Shown: positions 51,000 to 59,579 of the stretch, piece by piece
Layout: each line of letters starts with the position of its first letter
How positions within the stretch are numbered: position 1 is the stretch's first letter
Source: Sorangiineae bacterium NIC37A_2
GTDB lineage: Bacteria > Myxococcota_A > Polyangia > Polyangiales > Polyangiaceae
Assembly: GCA_002085155.1 (NCBI GenBank)
Contig: NASX01000001.1
Coordinates: 1 to 64,000, forward strand
Direction: 5' to 3'
Length of the DNA stretch: 64,000 nucleotides
Program-made: the position numbers and the translations under genes
The notes under the pieces: generated by a model
What the model saw: the letters and a program-made list of their open reading frames with translations, nothing else
Database searches by the model: none
What the model was told of the DNA's origin: nothing

Positions 51000-51220
51000 G
51001 TCCCTGCGCGCACTTCGGCAAGAAACGCCTGAGTGTCAACGAAACGGCCCGAATCTTCGTCGTCGAATGCGCGATCCAATGAAGAATGGAGTCGCAATCG
51101 CTCCTCGTCGCTCAGCAGATCCCCGTCTCGAATCACAAGCTCCACCTCGGTGCCGTCTGGGAGGTTCGTCGGCTCGTCAAGTTTCAGGTGACCGTTTTCT
51201 ACGCGGGCTTTCAGGGCCAT
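50996..51220 (-). CDS. Antitoxin partner of the ParE-like toxin
   Basis: The ATG at 51220 gives 74 residues; the track's 230-residue ORF is an artefact reading antisense through the neighbour. The N-terminal half, LKARVENGHLKLDEPTNLPDGTEVELVI, is a small beta-rich domain of the AbrB/DUF104-like type common in antitoxins, and the C-terminal half is an acidic helix (FDDEDSGRFVDTQAFLAEVR) that would wrap the toxin. A 4-base overlap links it to the toxin gene, in antitoxin-first order. Confidence 0.8.
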   Translation of the reverse strand: MALKARVENGHLKLDEPTNLPDGTEVELVIRDGDLLSDEERLRLHSSLDRAFDDEDSGRFVDTQAFLAEVRAGT

Positions 51221-51293
51221 CGGGCGAAGCGTACCGCCTCTCGCCCCCTCGTGCACGTCGGGTGAGTTCAACGGCCAGGACGGCCACTTCCCC

Positions 51294-53114
51294 CTACCCC
51301 CCCGGCTTCGGGGGATTCTGTTCGCGCTCGAGGTGACGGAAGATCGTGCGGGGATCGACGCCGAGGTCGCGTGCTGTCTGAGTCCGGTTGCCGTTGTTGC
51401 GCTCGAGGGCTTCGAGAACGTAGCGGCGCTGGAATTCTTCTTTGGCGCGCTCGAGGGGAAGGATCGGCTCGGCCGCATCCGTGCCGAGATCGAGGTCTTC
51501 GGGGGTGAGAAGATCTTGGTCACAGAGGACGAGCGCCTTCTTGAGCCTGTTTTCGAGCTGACGAATGTTCCCGGGCCAGTAGTAGCGCTTGATGGCGCTG
51601 AGGGCCGCGGGGGAGAAGCCGCGAACCTTACTCCCGAGCTCGTCGGCGTATTTGCTGAGGAGGGCTTTGGCGATGATAAAGACATCATCTCCGCGCTCCC
51701 GAAGCGGCGGGAGCCAGAGGTTCACGACGTTGAGCCGATAATAGAGATCTTCGCGGAAGGTCCCTTCGGAGATCATGTCTTCGAGGTTCCGGTTCGTCGC
51801 GGAGACGACGCGGATATCCGCTTTTTCTGGCCGGCTATCGCCGACGCGGGTGACCATGCGCTCCTGGAGCGCGCGGAGCAGCTTGACCTGGAGCTGCGGA
51901 GTGAGCTCGCCGACTTCGTCGAGGAAGAGAGTTCCGCCGTTCGCCTGCTGGAAACGGCCGCCGCGGCTCGCGATAGCGCCGGTAAAGGCGCCCTTCACGT
52001 GCCCGAACATCTCACTTTCCATGAGATTTTCGGGGATCGCCCCACAGTTCACCGTCACGAAGGGACCGCTGGCGCGCTCGCTCCGCCGATGGATCTCGCG
52101 GGCAATGAGCTCCTTCCCGGTGCCCGTCTCGCCCGTGATGAGCACGCTGATGTCCGTCGTGGCGACCTTCTGGAGCTTCTTGAACACCTCGAGCATCGAG
52201 GGACAAGCTCCGATGATCTCTCCGAAGCGCTTGTCGCCGAGCTCTGCTTCGAGCTTCTGTTTGTCGGCGCGGAGGGCCGAGACGAGCATCGCGTTCGTGA
52301 GGAGCAGCGACGCCTGTCCCGCGAACACCGTGAGAATGTCGAGCTGCCGCTTTTCGAAGAGGCTCTTGATCTCGTCGTTCGCGACGTAGAGCGCTCCGAT
52401 GACCTCACCGCGCGCGACGAGCGGAGCGCACATGACGCTCGAGAGCTGGAGCGCGATGACGCTCTCGCTCTGGCTGAATTTCGTGTCCGTGAGAGCGTCG
52501 CTCACGATCACCGGGCGCTTGGATTCGATGACCTGACGCACGATGCTATCGGAGATGCCCCTGCTAGGGCCGTCGAGCTCTCCGGCCTGGACGTTTCGGC
52601 TGGCGCGCACAGTGAGCGAAGGGGCGACTCCCTCGTGCGTCTCGACGAGAAGGACCATACCCCGGGCGGCCCCGGTCATCTCGAGGACATTGTCGAGAAG
52701 AGTCTCAAGCAGCTGGTCCACGCTCTCGGTCGAGACGAGCTTCTCGCTGAACTGGTAGAGGCGATGGAGCGCTTCGAGGTCCCCGCCGGAGGCGGGGGCA
52801 CGGTCGCTCGCCGCCGGGAGCAGCTCGCTCAACATGCTGAAGGAGAACTGAGCGTCGCCGAGACAGAGCCGGTCGCCGTTGACCAGACGGGCTCGGCGCT
52901 TCCTCTTGCCGTTGATGGTGATGGCGTCGCTGCCAGAGAGGCCTTCGATTTCGAAATCGCGCCCGGAGAAGACGATCTGGGCGTGGTGAGACTCGAGGGT
53001 CGCGTTCGGGATGGCGATATCGTTCCCGGCCGCCCGTCCAATCGTCGTGATCGGTTTATGGAGCGGGTAGAGCTGCGGGGGTCCGCTGGGCGGGAAATAT
53101 CGCAGAGTCGCCAT
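51294..53114 (-). CDS. Sigma-54 dependent transcriptional activator, FHA-GAF-AAA+-Fis
   Basis: This 606-residue regulator has an N-terminal FHA domain (about 22-90: GRAAGNDIAIPNATLESHHAQIVF), a GAF domain (about 140-290), an AAA+ domain with Walker A GETGTGKE and the sigma-54 contact loop GAFTGA, the arginine finger region RVGDSRPEKADIRVVSATNRNL, and a C-terminal Fis helix-turn-helix NRTQTARDLGVDPRTIFRHLE. FHA binds phospho-Thr, so a Ser/Thr kinase may be the input; this domain set is characteristic of myxobacteria. Targets are unknown. The nearby sigma-54 pilA promoter is usually controlled by PilR, not by this type. Confidence 0.95.
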   Translation of the reverse strand: MATLRYFPPSGPPQLYPLHKPITTIGRAAGNDIAIPNATLESHHAQIVFSGRDFEIEGLSGSDAITINGKRKRRARLVNGDRLCLGDAQFSFSMLSELLPAASDRAPASGGDLEALHRLYQFSEKLVSTESVDQLLETLLDNVLEMTGAARGMVLLVETHEGVAPSLTVRASRNVQAGELDGPSRGISDSIVRQVIESKRPVIVSDALTDTKFSQSESVIALQLSSVMCAPLVARGEVIGALYVANDEIKSLFEKRQLDILTVFAGQASLLLTNAMLVSALRADKQKLEAELGDKRFGEIIGACPSMLEVFKKLQKVATTDISVLITGETGTGKELIAREIHRRSERASGPFVTVNCGAIPENLMESEMFGHVKGAFTGAIASRGGRFQQANGGTLFLDEVGELTPQLQVKLLRALQERMVTRVGDSRPEKADIRVVSATNRNLEDMISEGTFREDLYYRLNVVNLWLPPLRERGDDVFIIAKALLSKYADELGSKVRGFSPAALSAIKRYYWPGNIRQLENRLKKALVLCDQDLLTPEDLDLGTDAAEPILPLERAKEEFQRRYVLEALERNNGNRTQTARDLGVDPRTIFRHLEREQNPPKPGG

Positions 53115-53212
53115 TTACGGCGCCAACATACCAAAATCTCTGGAAAACTCCCATGTCCGTCGCCCGAGGCTTCCGGAGCGTTCTACGTTCGATCTGGACG
53201 CGAAAAGTTCGC

Positions 53213-54211
53213 TCATTCCCACTCCGCGTGGAGCGGGCGCGCGAGCAGAGCTTTCAGGGCCTCTTTCGGAGAACTCCCACCATAAAGCACGGAGTAGACG
53301 GCTTCGACGATAGGCATCGCCACGCCGTTCTGCTGACCGAGCTCGTAGGCGCTCTTCGCGGTCGTATACCCTTCGGCGACACCTCGGCTTTTTTCGAGAG
53401 CTTCCGCGAGGGTCGCCCCCTGGCCGAGTTTGTAACCGAGAGCGCGGTTGCGCGAGAGATCGCCGGTACAGGTCAAAATCAGGTCGCCGACGCCCGAGAG
53501 CCCCGCCACCGTCAACTGGGAGCCACCGAGGGCCATCGCCAGCCGGGCCATCTCGGCGATACCCCGCGTGATGAGCGCGGCGCGCGTGTTGTGTCCGAGG
53601 CCTAGTCCATCGATCGCCCCCGCAGCGATCGCGATCACGTTCTTCAGAGCCCCTCCGACTTCGACGCCGATCGGATCTTCGCTCGTATAAACGCGCAGCC
53701 ACTCGCTCGCGACAGCCTGCTGGACAAGCAGAGCCTGGGCTTTGTCGGTCGAAGCAGCGACGAGGTTCGTCGGCATCCTGCGGGCCACTTCGTCCGCGAA
53801 GCTCGGACCCGAAAGAACCACACTCGGCAAAGGCGCGCTCTTCGTTTCGTCTTCGACCACCTCGGTCATGAGCGAGAGGGAGTCCGTCTCGATGCCCTTG
53901 CTCGCGATCACCGCCGTCGGGCGCGCGGAAAGGAACGGAAGCGCCGAGCGCAGAGTCGCCCGGAGCACTGGAGAGGGCACAGCGAGCACGAAGAGCTCGG
54001 CCCCTTCGAGAGCTCGGCCTAAATCCGCTTCGATCGCGAGATTCTCAGGCAGCGCATGCCCCGGGAAAAAGGCGACGTTTTCGCGCGCCTGTTTCATGGC
54101 CGCGGCGTGGTCCGGCTGCCAGGTCCAGAGGGTGACCTCATGATCGCGTTCGATGAGAGACCGCGCGAGCGCCGTTCCCCAAGCGCCAGCGCCGAGAACT
54201 GAGATCTTCAT
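53213..54211 (-). CDS. gpsA: Glycerol-3-phosphate dehydrogenase [NAD(P)+]
   Basis: This 332-residue enzyme makes sn-glycerol-3-phosphate for phospholipid synthesis. It has the N-terminal Rossmann motif GAGAWGTALA, FVLAVPSPVLR, ASKGIETD, SGPSFADEVA, and the catalytic Lys in GALKNVIAIAAGAIDGLGLGHN, plus AALITRGIAEM. Length is normal and all blocks are intact. It lies upstream of the sigma-54 activator on the same strand after a 98-base gap. Confidence 0.97.
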   Translation of the reverse strand: MKISVLGAGAWGTALARSLIERDHEVTLWTWQPDHAAAMKQARENVAFFPGHALPENLAIEADLGRALEGAELFVLAVPSPVLRATLRSALPFLSARPTAVIASKGIETDSLSLMTEVVEDETKSAPLPSVVLSGPSFADEVARRMPTNLVAASTDKAQALLVQQAVASEWLRVYTSEDPIGVEVGGALKNVIAIAAGAIDGLGLGHNTRAALITRGIAEMARLAMALGGSQLTVAGLSGVGDLILTCTGDLSRNRALGYKLGQGATLAEALEKSRGVAEGYTTAKSAYELGQQNGVAMPIVEAVYSVLYGGSSPKEALKALLARPLHAEWE

Positions 54212-54340
54212 TTCCCCACGTCTATAGACGGGGCCGCGCCGGAAAGAAAACCCGCGACTATAGAGCTCGGGCTCTGCGCGACGAAGCGAGAAAATCCGGC
54301 CGACGCCCGCGACCTCAAATCGCGGGCAAACCGGCGAAGC

Positions 54341-54844
54341 TCACTGCGTCGTACCGACGACACCAGCCTCGAGGCGGTACTTCGTCGAGGTCATCACACC
54401 CTGCGCGCCCGGCGATTCACCCATGCTGACCCAAAGGCGATACTTCGGACTCTCGAGGAGCGCCCCACCGGACACAAGCGCATGCCCCGGAAGACCCGGC
54501 TCCCGGGGGATCGGCGCACCTCCCGCTCCCGACGCGTCCCCTCCCGTATTCGAAGCGCCCCCAGCGCCCGTCTCTCCGCCGCTGCTCGGCGCGCCGCCGC
54601 TGCTCGCCGCACTGCCACTGCTCGGGCTCCCGGCGAAGCCGTCGTCTTCGTCTTCCAGAACGGACCCGCCGCCCGCCTGCTTCTGGCCTCCGCTCGCCTG
54701 AACCTGGCCGCCACTCGACGGATCGCTGCCCCCGACGCCCGGCTCTTCAGCATCAGAGCTCCCGAGGCGCAGCCCCTCGCCACAGCCCGACGCGACGGAG
54801 AGGGCCCCGAGCCCGAGGGATAAGATCCAACCGTACCGCCTCAT
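54341..54844 (-). CDS. Small lipoprotein with long linker
   Basis: The ATG at 54844 (MRRYGWILSLGLGALSVASGC) gives a standard lipoprotein signal; the track start is nine codons upstream. Of 167 residues, about 100 are a Gly/Ser/Ala/Pro linker. The short C-terminal segment (GHALVSGGALLESPKYRLWVSMGES and MTSTKYRLEAGVVGTTQ) contains two similar SxKYRL strands. No domain is recognised; it could be a surface spacer or adhesin stub. Confidence 0.65.
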   Translation of the reverse strand: MRRYGWILSLGLGALSVASGCGEGLRLGSSDAEEPGVGGSDPSSGGQVQASGGQKQAGGGSVLEDEDDGFAGSPSSGSAASSGGAPSSGGETGAGGASNTGGDASGAGGAPIPREPGLPGHALVSGGALLESPKYRLWVSMGESPGAQGVMTSTKYRLEAGVVGTTQ

Positions 54845-55005
54845 TTTCGCCTCACGCGCGCACGAAGTCACCCTAAGCCTTCTTTCTCCTACACGTCAAT
54901 CGCTTTGGGTCGGTTTGGGTGTTCCCCGCTCGGCGGCCTCATGGCACGAACTCGCTCGTTCGGGGCGGCAGAGCACGGAGCTCTCACGGCCCGGCGGACC
55001 GGACC

Positions 55006-56235
55006 ATGAACGCATCTCCCCGCTTCACCCCGTACCAGAAGAAGCTGCTCGGCTTTTTGTCCGTGGCGACCTTCTTCGAAGGTTACGACTTCTTCGCCCT
55101 GACCCAGGTCTTGCCTCACCTCCGGACCGAGTTCGCCCTCGATCATGCGGAGGCGAGTCAGCTGCTCGGAGTCGTGAACATGGGCGCGGTGCTCGCCTAT
55201 GCCCTCGTCTCGAAGGCTGACCGCTACGGACGCAAAGCGGTCCTGAACATCACGATCCTCGGTTACACGCTGCTCTCCGCGGCGTCCGGTCTCGCGCCCA
55301 ACGTCATTGTATTCGGACTCTGTCAGCTCCTCGCGCGCATCTTCTTGATCGGTGAGTGGGCCACAAGCATGGTCATCGCCGCCGAGGAGTTTCCGAAGGA
55401 ACGGCGAGGGTTTGCGCTAGGGATGGTCGGGGCGATGGCGGGGCTTGGCTCCGTGCTCTGCGTCGCTGTGGTGCCCGCGCTCACGAAAGCCTTCGGCTGG
55501 CGCAGCGTGTATTTTGTCGGAGTGTTTCCGCTCCTGCTCGTGGCCTACGCTCGCCGAGGCCTCCGGGAGACCTCGCGCTTCGAGACGAAAAGCGAATCGA
55601 AAGAGGGCGAGAGCAACATCAAGGGCCTGCTCAAGAGCGCTTACCGAGGGCGGGCGATTCGCCTCGGGCTGATCTGGTTTCTGACCTACCTCGCGACCCA
55701 GAACGCCGTGAGCGTCTGGAAGGACTACGCGATGACCGAGCTCAATTTGTCCGAGACGGCCGCAGGCGGAACCATGACGATCGCGGCTCTCGTCGCCTTA
55801 CCCGTGGCCTTCCTCACGGGTCCTCTCATCGATCTCGTCGGAAGGCGCATCGGCGCGACCTTGATCCTGACTTTGACCTCTCTCGGCGTCTACGGCAGCT
55901 ACTCCCTCGCTCCCGGCGCCCTGCTCACCATAGCGCTGACCTTCGCGGTGATCGGCGTGAGCGCGGTCCTGACCGCTTTGAACGCGTTTACGACCGAGCT
56001 CTTCCCGACGGAGGTCCGCGGCTCCGCTTTCGCCTTCTCGAACAATATCCTCGGCCGCACAGGCTACTGGGTCTCCCCGTTCGTCGTCGGGGCCATCGCG
56101 AATCAAACGGGCTGGGGATTGCCCCTGCGAGTCGCGGCGCTGTTCCCGCTGATCGCGGTGGTTTTGGTCTGGCTCTGGCTCCCTGAGACGCGGGGCGTTG
56201 AGCTCGAAGAGGTCGAGAAACCGACCGAGGGCTGA
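55006..56235 (+). CDS. Major facilitator superfamily transporter
   Basis: The ATG at 55006 gives 409 residues with 12 membrane helices; the track start adds 29. The loop 2-3 motif SKADRYGRKAVL and the equivalent in the second half, IDLVGRRIGATL, identify the MFS. FFEGYDFFALTQVLPHLRTEF and FLIGEWATSMVIAAEEFPKERRG resemble sugar- or organic-acid:H+ symporters (shikimate/benzoate-type). The acidic residues in helix 1 fit proton coupling. The substrate is unknown. The gene is alone. Confidence 0.9.
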   Translation: MNASPRFTPYQKKLLGFLSVATFFEGYDFFALTQVLPHLRTEFALDHAEASQLLGVVNMGAVLAYALVSKADRYGRKAVLNITILGYTLLSAASGLAPNVIVFGLCQLLARIFLIGEWATSMVIAAEEFPKERRGFALGMVGAMAGLGSVLCVAVVPALTKAFGWRSVYFVGVFPLLLVAYARRGLRETSRFETKSESKEGESNIKGLLKSAYRGRAIRLGLIWFLTYLATQNAVSVWKDYAMTELNLSETAAGGTMTIAALVALPVAFLTGPLIDLVGRRIGATLILTLTSLGVYGSYSLAPGALLTIALTFAVIGVSAVLTALNAFTTELFPTEVRGSAFAFSNNILGRTGYWVSPFVVGAIANQTGWGLPLRVAALFPLIAVVLVWLWLPETRGVELEEVEKPTEG

Positions 56236-56307
56236 ACGCCCGCCGCACGCGGAAGAGTCCCGACGCGCGAAGCCTGCCGGCCGCCTGCGCAGCCCCGCTC
56301 ATTGTCC

Positions 56308-56922
56308 TCAACCCATCACGGGAAGATCGGGCGGAATCGTCTCTTTCAGGCTCGGTCGCTCGAGAAGGCGCGCCTCATATTCGAGAAGGCTCGCGTAGTC
56401 CCCTGCGAGGAACTCGGGACGACGCAAGCGGCAATAGCCGAGGGCCGCAATGACTGCGATGTCCGCGAGGCTGAAGCGACCGCCCTCGAGGTAGGGCGAA
56501 CCAAGCGCCGCACGGTCAAGCTCAGCGAGAACGGCGCGCACCTTTTCGGTCAGTTTCGCGATCTGCGCCTCGTTTCGAACCTCAGCGGGGCGCGCCGTTT
56601 CGACCACGATCGGGATCAGGACATCACAGAGTCCATCGGCGAGCGCCTCAAAGCGGCGCACCCGAGCCCGGGCCATCGGATCGCCAGGAATCAGGACAGG
56701 ATGCGGATGGAGATGATCCAGGGTGTCGATGATGACCCGGGAGTCGAAGAGCGCGAGCCCGCTGTCGAGAACCAGGGTCGGCACTTTTCCGAGGGGATTC
56801 ACCTCGCTCGCCTTGCGCCCGGAGGTTCGGACATCCACCTCGTCCGCGCGCAGCCCCTTTTCTCTTAGAAAAACGCGAACCTTCCGCGAATAGGGGCTCG
56901 TCAGCGAGTGGTAGAGTTCCAT
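56308..56922 (-). CDS. Glutathione S-transferase family protein
   Basis: This 204-residue protein has an N-terminal thioredoxin-like domain (LYHSLTSPYSRKVRVFLREKG, with Ser/Tyr near the active site; GKVPTLVLDSGLALFDSRVI, where cis-Pro and the SR pair bind glutathione) and a C-terminal all-helical domain with the FSLADIAVIAALGY motif. It should conjugate glutathione to electrophiles or act as a thiol-dependent isomerase. Length and layout are normal. Confidence 0.92.
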   Translation of the reverse strand: MELYHSLTSPYSRKVRVFLREKGLRADEVDVRTSGRKASEVNPLGKVPTLVLDSGLALFDSRVIIDTLDHLHPHPVLIPGDPMARARVRRFEALADGLCDVLIPIVVETARPAEVRNEAQIAKLTEKVRAVLAELDRAALGSPYLEGGRFSLADIAVIAALGYCRLRRPEFLAGDYASLLEYEARLLERPSLKETIPPDLPVMG

Positions 56923-57021
56923 GAACGAAATCTACTCGCCTCCGGCCCCGGGACAACGAGAGAAACTCCTGACAGGGCGCAAACGATAGAAAACCGAGGA
57001 CCTTTTCGCTAGAGGAGGGGC

Positions 57022-57879
57022 GTGCCGAAGTCGGGCCAACCCTGGGACCAGAGCTTCCTCGCCGGACATCCGCTGTTCCGCGCGTTCGAGCCCTTTGCGC
57101 GTCCCCTGCGTACCCCGACCTGGCCCGGACCCGACGACTTTACACGTGTCTGTGCGGAGTTTTGCGCGCGCTCGGGTCTCGAGCTCCCGCCTCTCAGCTT
57201 CCGCGCCATGGAGAAGAAGTCACGCCGCGAGAAACGGACCTCCGTCGAGCTCGAGCGCCTGTATGACGGGAGCATCACGCTCTCCGGCGAGGTCCCCTGC
57301 CTCAGAGAGAGTTATCACGATCTCTTGAACGCGATCGTCTTCTGCGCCTTCCCCCGCGCGAAGCGGGCCCTGCACGCTCGGCAGTTTCGGGCGCTCAAGA
57401 CCTGGCTCGAAGAGAACGGTGTGCTCGGTGACGAAACGAGCGCCCCGCGTTTGCCTGGGGCGCGTTCCCGTGAACAAGACGCACTCACCATCTTCGATGA
57501 AGGCGGGACCGTGCTCCTCTTCACCGAGCGCGCTCACGAAAAGTGGAGAGGAGCTCGCACGCGGCTCAGCCTCGAGGACTTCGGTCCCGACCAGGTTCTC
57601 CCGCTCCTTTTCGGTCACGCCCTCCTCGAACACCTCGTCGAAGGCCAAAGGGCCCTCCGCTCGAGCGGCGTCGTCATGGTCCTGCCCGAACCCAAAGGAG
57701 AACTCCTCGCCCTAGCCGGTGAAAAGGACGTGCTCGAGCTCTTCGCCTATGTCGACGCGCGCCTCGCCGAGCGCCTCGAAGACCCCAAAGAATTCCGCCT
57801 TCCCGGCGCCGACTCGATCTTCGAGCTGTCTTCCGGAAAGGTCCTGGTCGGCCCGCCGAAGCCCGCTTGGCACCTGTGA
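57022..57879 (+). CDS. DUF3025 family protein
   Basis: The GTG start at 57022 has AGAGGAGG six bases ahead. The 285-residue protein has the DUF3025 marks: HPLFRAFEPF, VPCLRESYHDLLNAIVFCAFPRAKRALHARQF and ALTIFDEGGTVLL, and an ending that folds back to the membrane-free core. It is cytosolic with unknown function. It lies 27 bases before the DarP gene in the same direction, so the two are probably co-transcribed. Confidence 0.9.
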   Translation: MPKSGQPWDQSFLAGHPLFRAFEPFARPLRTPTWPGPDDFTRVCAEFCARSGLELPPLSFRAMEKKSRREKRTSVELERLYDGSITLSGEVPCLRESYHDLLNAIVFCAFPRAKRALHARQFRALKTWLEENGVLGDETSAPRLPGARSREQDALTIFDEGGTVLLFTERAHEKWRGARTRLSLEDFGPDQVLPLLFGHALLEHLVEGQRALRSSGVVMVLPEPKGELLALAGEKDVLELFAYVDARLAERLEDPKEFRLPGADSIFELSSGKVLVGPPKPAWHL

Positions 57880-57906
57880 CGCCCTCCGCTCTCTAGAGAT
57901 TCCCGC

Positions 57907-58458
57907 ATGATTCAGGACGACGACGATCTCACAGAGTTCTCCGAGGGACCTCGCGCCCGCTCGCGCACCTCGATGAAAGATGAACGCGTAGCGAGCGAGA
58001 CGGCGCTGCTTCGCATTTTGGATCGCCTCGGTCAGCTCCCGGAGACTGTTTGGGACAGGCTCGGGGTCTCCGAAGAAACCCAAGATGGGCTCCGCACGGC
58101 AAAGAAGATCAAAGACGCCGCCGCCCGAGCCCGTCACCTCAAACACGTTCGCGCGTCTTTGCGCGCCGAAGATTGGCAGGGCATCGAACGGCGCATTGAA
58201 CAGTTCGCCGGAGGCCAGGCCCTCGATCCCCTCGACCAAGAGACTCCGCCCCACGTCGCAAGAGCCGCTGAGCTCGTGATCCAAGGCGATCCGGGCCTTG
58301 CCCGTTTTCTCGAAGAATACCCCCGCGCGAATCGAACCCGCCTCCGCCAGCTCATCCGCGGTGTTCTCGAAGCCTCCGAAGCGAAACGTCCAAGAGCCCG
58401 CAGCGTCCTCGAAGCCGCCGTCTACAGCGCGATGGAAGCCGGTTCCGGCGAATCGTAA
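57907..58458 (+). CDS. darP: Ribosome biogenesis factor DarP (YjgA, DUF615)
   Basis: This 183-residue protein starts at the ATG at 57907 and has the DUF615 core: an acidic N terminus, LPETVWDRLGVSEE, AKKIKDAAARARHLKHVRASLRAEDW, and ANRTRLRQLIRGVLEAS, where the RQLIR motif is nearly invariant. DarP binds pre-50S particles and helps large-subunit assembly. An N-terminal extension of about 25 residues is disordered. It forms a likely operon with the DUF3025 gene. Confidence 0.92.
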   Translation: MIQDDDDLTEFSEGPRARSRTSMKDERVASETALLRILDRLGQLPETVWDRLGVSEETQDGLRTAKKIKDAAARARHLKHVRASLRAEDWQGIERRIEQFAGGQALDPLDQETPPHVARAAELVIQGDPGLARFLEEYPRANRTRLRQLIRGVLEASEAKRPRARSVLEAAVYSAMEAGSGES

Positions 58459-58844
58459 GCGCCACGTTTGCTCGTGCCTCCACCGAAGCCGATTTCTCGC
58501 GCGGCGGCGCCGTCAGACGTCCCAGCCGTTTTTCCGTGGGGCTCCAAGTGTTTTCTTTGGCCCCGGTCCATCACATCCATCACGGCCCGGCCGAGCCTTC
58601 ACCTGAGCGCAACATCTTCTTGCGCGCCCTCTGGCCGCCGATCCAACCATCGCCCAACGTCTCCGCGCCTCACCTCGCGCCCACCGGTAATTCCACCACG
58701 AGCCGAACCGAATCCATTTTTGCCCGTGAGGCAACAGACAGTGACGCGCCCATAAGTTGCAACTCGATCGCCGGCGCGCTTAAAGATCCTCCGCGGGGGC
58801 GCGGAGGCACTCCTATTTGCCCCCCTCTCACCCAAGGAACATCT
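58459..58844. other. Intergenic region upstream of the YceI lipoprotein gene
   Basis: About 385 bases with no supported gene. It contains the CCTCCGCG-GGGG-CGCGGAGG hairpin at 58788-58807, described separately, and the ribosome site AAGGAA before the YceI start. The promoter is not identified. Confidence 0.45.
58788..58807. repeat. Hairpin before the YceI gene
   Basis: CCTCCGCG and CGCGGAGG form a perfect 8-bp stem with loop GGGG, 37 bases before the YceI ATG. No U-tract follows, so it may control translation or mRNA stability rather than stop transcription. Confidence 0.6.
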
Positions 58845-59489
58845 ATGTCGACTCTCACGGTTCGCGTCTCCTCTACCCTTCTCGCCCTGGCCCTCGCCTC
58901 GGTCGCCTGCAACAACAATCCGACCGCAGGGAAGACTCAGGCCAAGACCTCCGAGGCCGTCACGCCCGCTCCGGCCGCAGCTCCCTCGGAGAACACCCAG
59001 ACGATCCCGCTCACCAAGGCCAGTGGTAAGGTCGGCTTTGTCGGCGCCAAGGTCACCGACAAGCACGAAGGCAGCTTCGCCGACTACTCCGGCTCGATCA
59101 CGCTCGTGGACGGTGCTGTCGAGAAGAGCTCGGTCAAAGTCACCATCGACATCAAGTCTCTCGAGATCGAACCCGACAAGCTCAAGAGCCACCTCCTCAG
59201 CCCCGACCTGTTCGACTCTGAGAAGTTCCCGACCTCCGAGTTCGCTTCGACCAAGATCGCTCCCGCCGACGGCGGCAAGTACGAGGTCACCGGAAACCTG
59301 ACGCTCCACGGCGTGACCAAGTCGATCTCCTTCCCGGCGGAGATCGCGGTGAGCCCGAGCGCCGTCACGGTCAAGGCCGAGTTCGGCATCAACCGCAAGG
59401 ACTTCGGAATCGTTTACCCTGGTATGCCCGACGACCTGATCAAAGACGACGTCCTGATCCAGCTCGACCTGAAGGCCGACCGCTCCTAA
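58845..59489 (+). CDS. YceI-family lipoprotein
   Basis: The ATG at 58845 has AAGGAA ahead; the track ORF starts 103 codons too early. The 214-residue protein has lipobox ALASVAC (Cys near 22), a short linker, and the YceI lipocalin-like barrel: GKVGFVGAKVTDKHEGSF, VTIDIKSLEIEPDKL, LLSPDLFDSEKFPTSEF, YEVTGNLTLHGVTKSISF and EFGINRKDFGIVYPGMPDDLI. YceI proteins bind isoprenoid quinones or amphiphiles. It is followed by a clear terminator. Confidence 0.93.
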   Translation: MSTLTVRVSSTLLALALASVACNNNPTAGKTQAKTSEAVTPAPAAAPSENTQTIPLTKASGKVGFVGAKVTDKHEGSFADYSGSITLVDGAVEKSSVKVTIDIKSLEIEPDKLKSHLLSPDLFDSEKFPTSEFASTKIAPADGGKYEVTGNLTLHGVTKSISFPAEIAVSPSAVTVKAEFGINRKDFGIVYPGMPDDLIKDDVLIQLDLKADRS

Positions 59490-59512
59490 TCCGACCCGTC
59501 GTCTTTCAAAAA

Positions 59513-59547
59513 GCGCGCATCCCGCCCGGGATGCGCGCGTTTGTTTT
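59513..59547 (+). terminator. Strong terminator of the YceI gene
   Basis: GCGCGCATCCC and GGGATGCGCGC form a perfect 11-bp stem with loop GCCC, followed by GTTTGTTTT. Confidence 0.9.
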
Positions 59548-59579
59548 ATGGGGACTCGAGTCGCGATAGCTTCCGCGCC

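Noticed and set aside
50996-51688. 230-codon minus-strand ORF
   Set aside because: Only its last 74 codons, from the ATG at 51220, look like a protein (antitoxin); the rest is Ser/Pro-rich antisense reading of the sigma-54 activator end.
51333-53285. 650-codon plus-strand ORF opposite the sigma-54 activator
   Set aside because: It is antisense to a gene with clear FHA, GAF, AAA+ and Fis motifs. Its composition (Glu, Leu, Arg, Asp, Val rich) is what the complement of GC-rich coding DNA gives.
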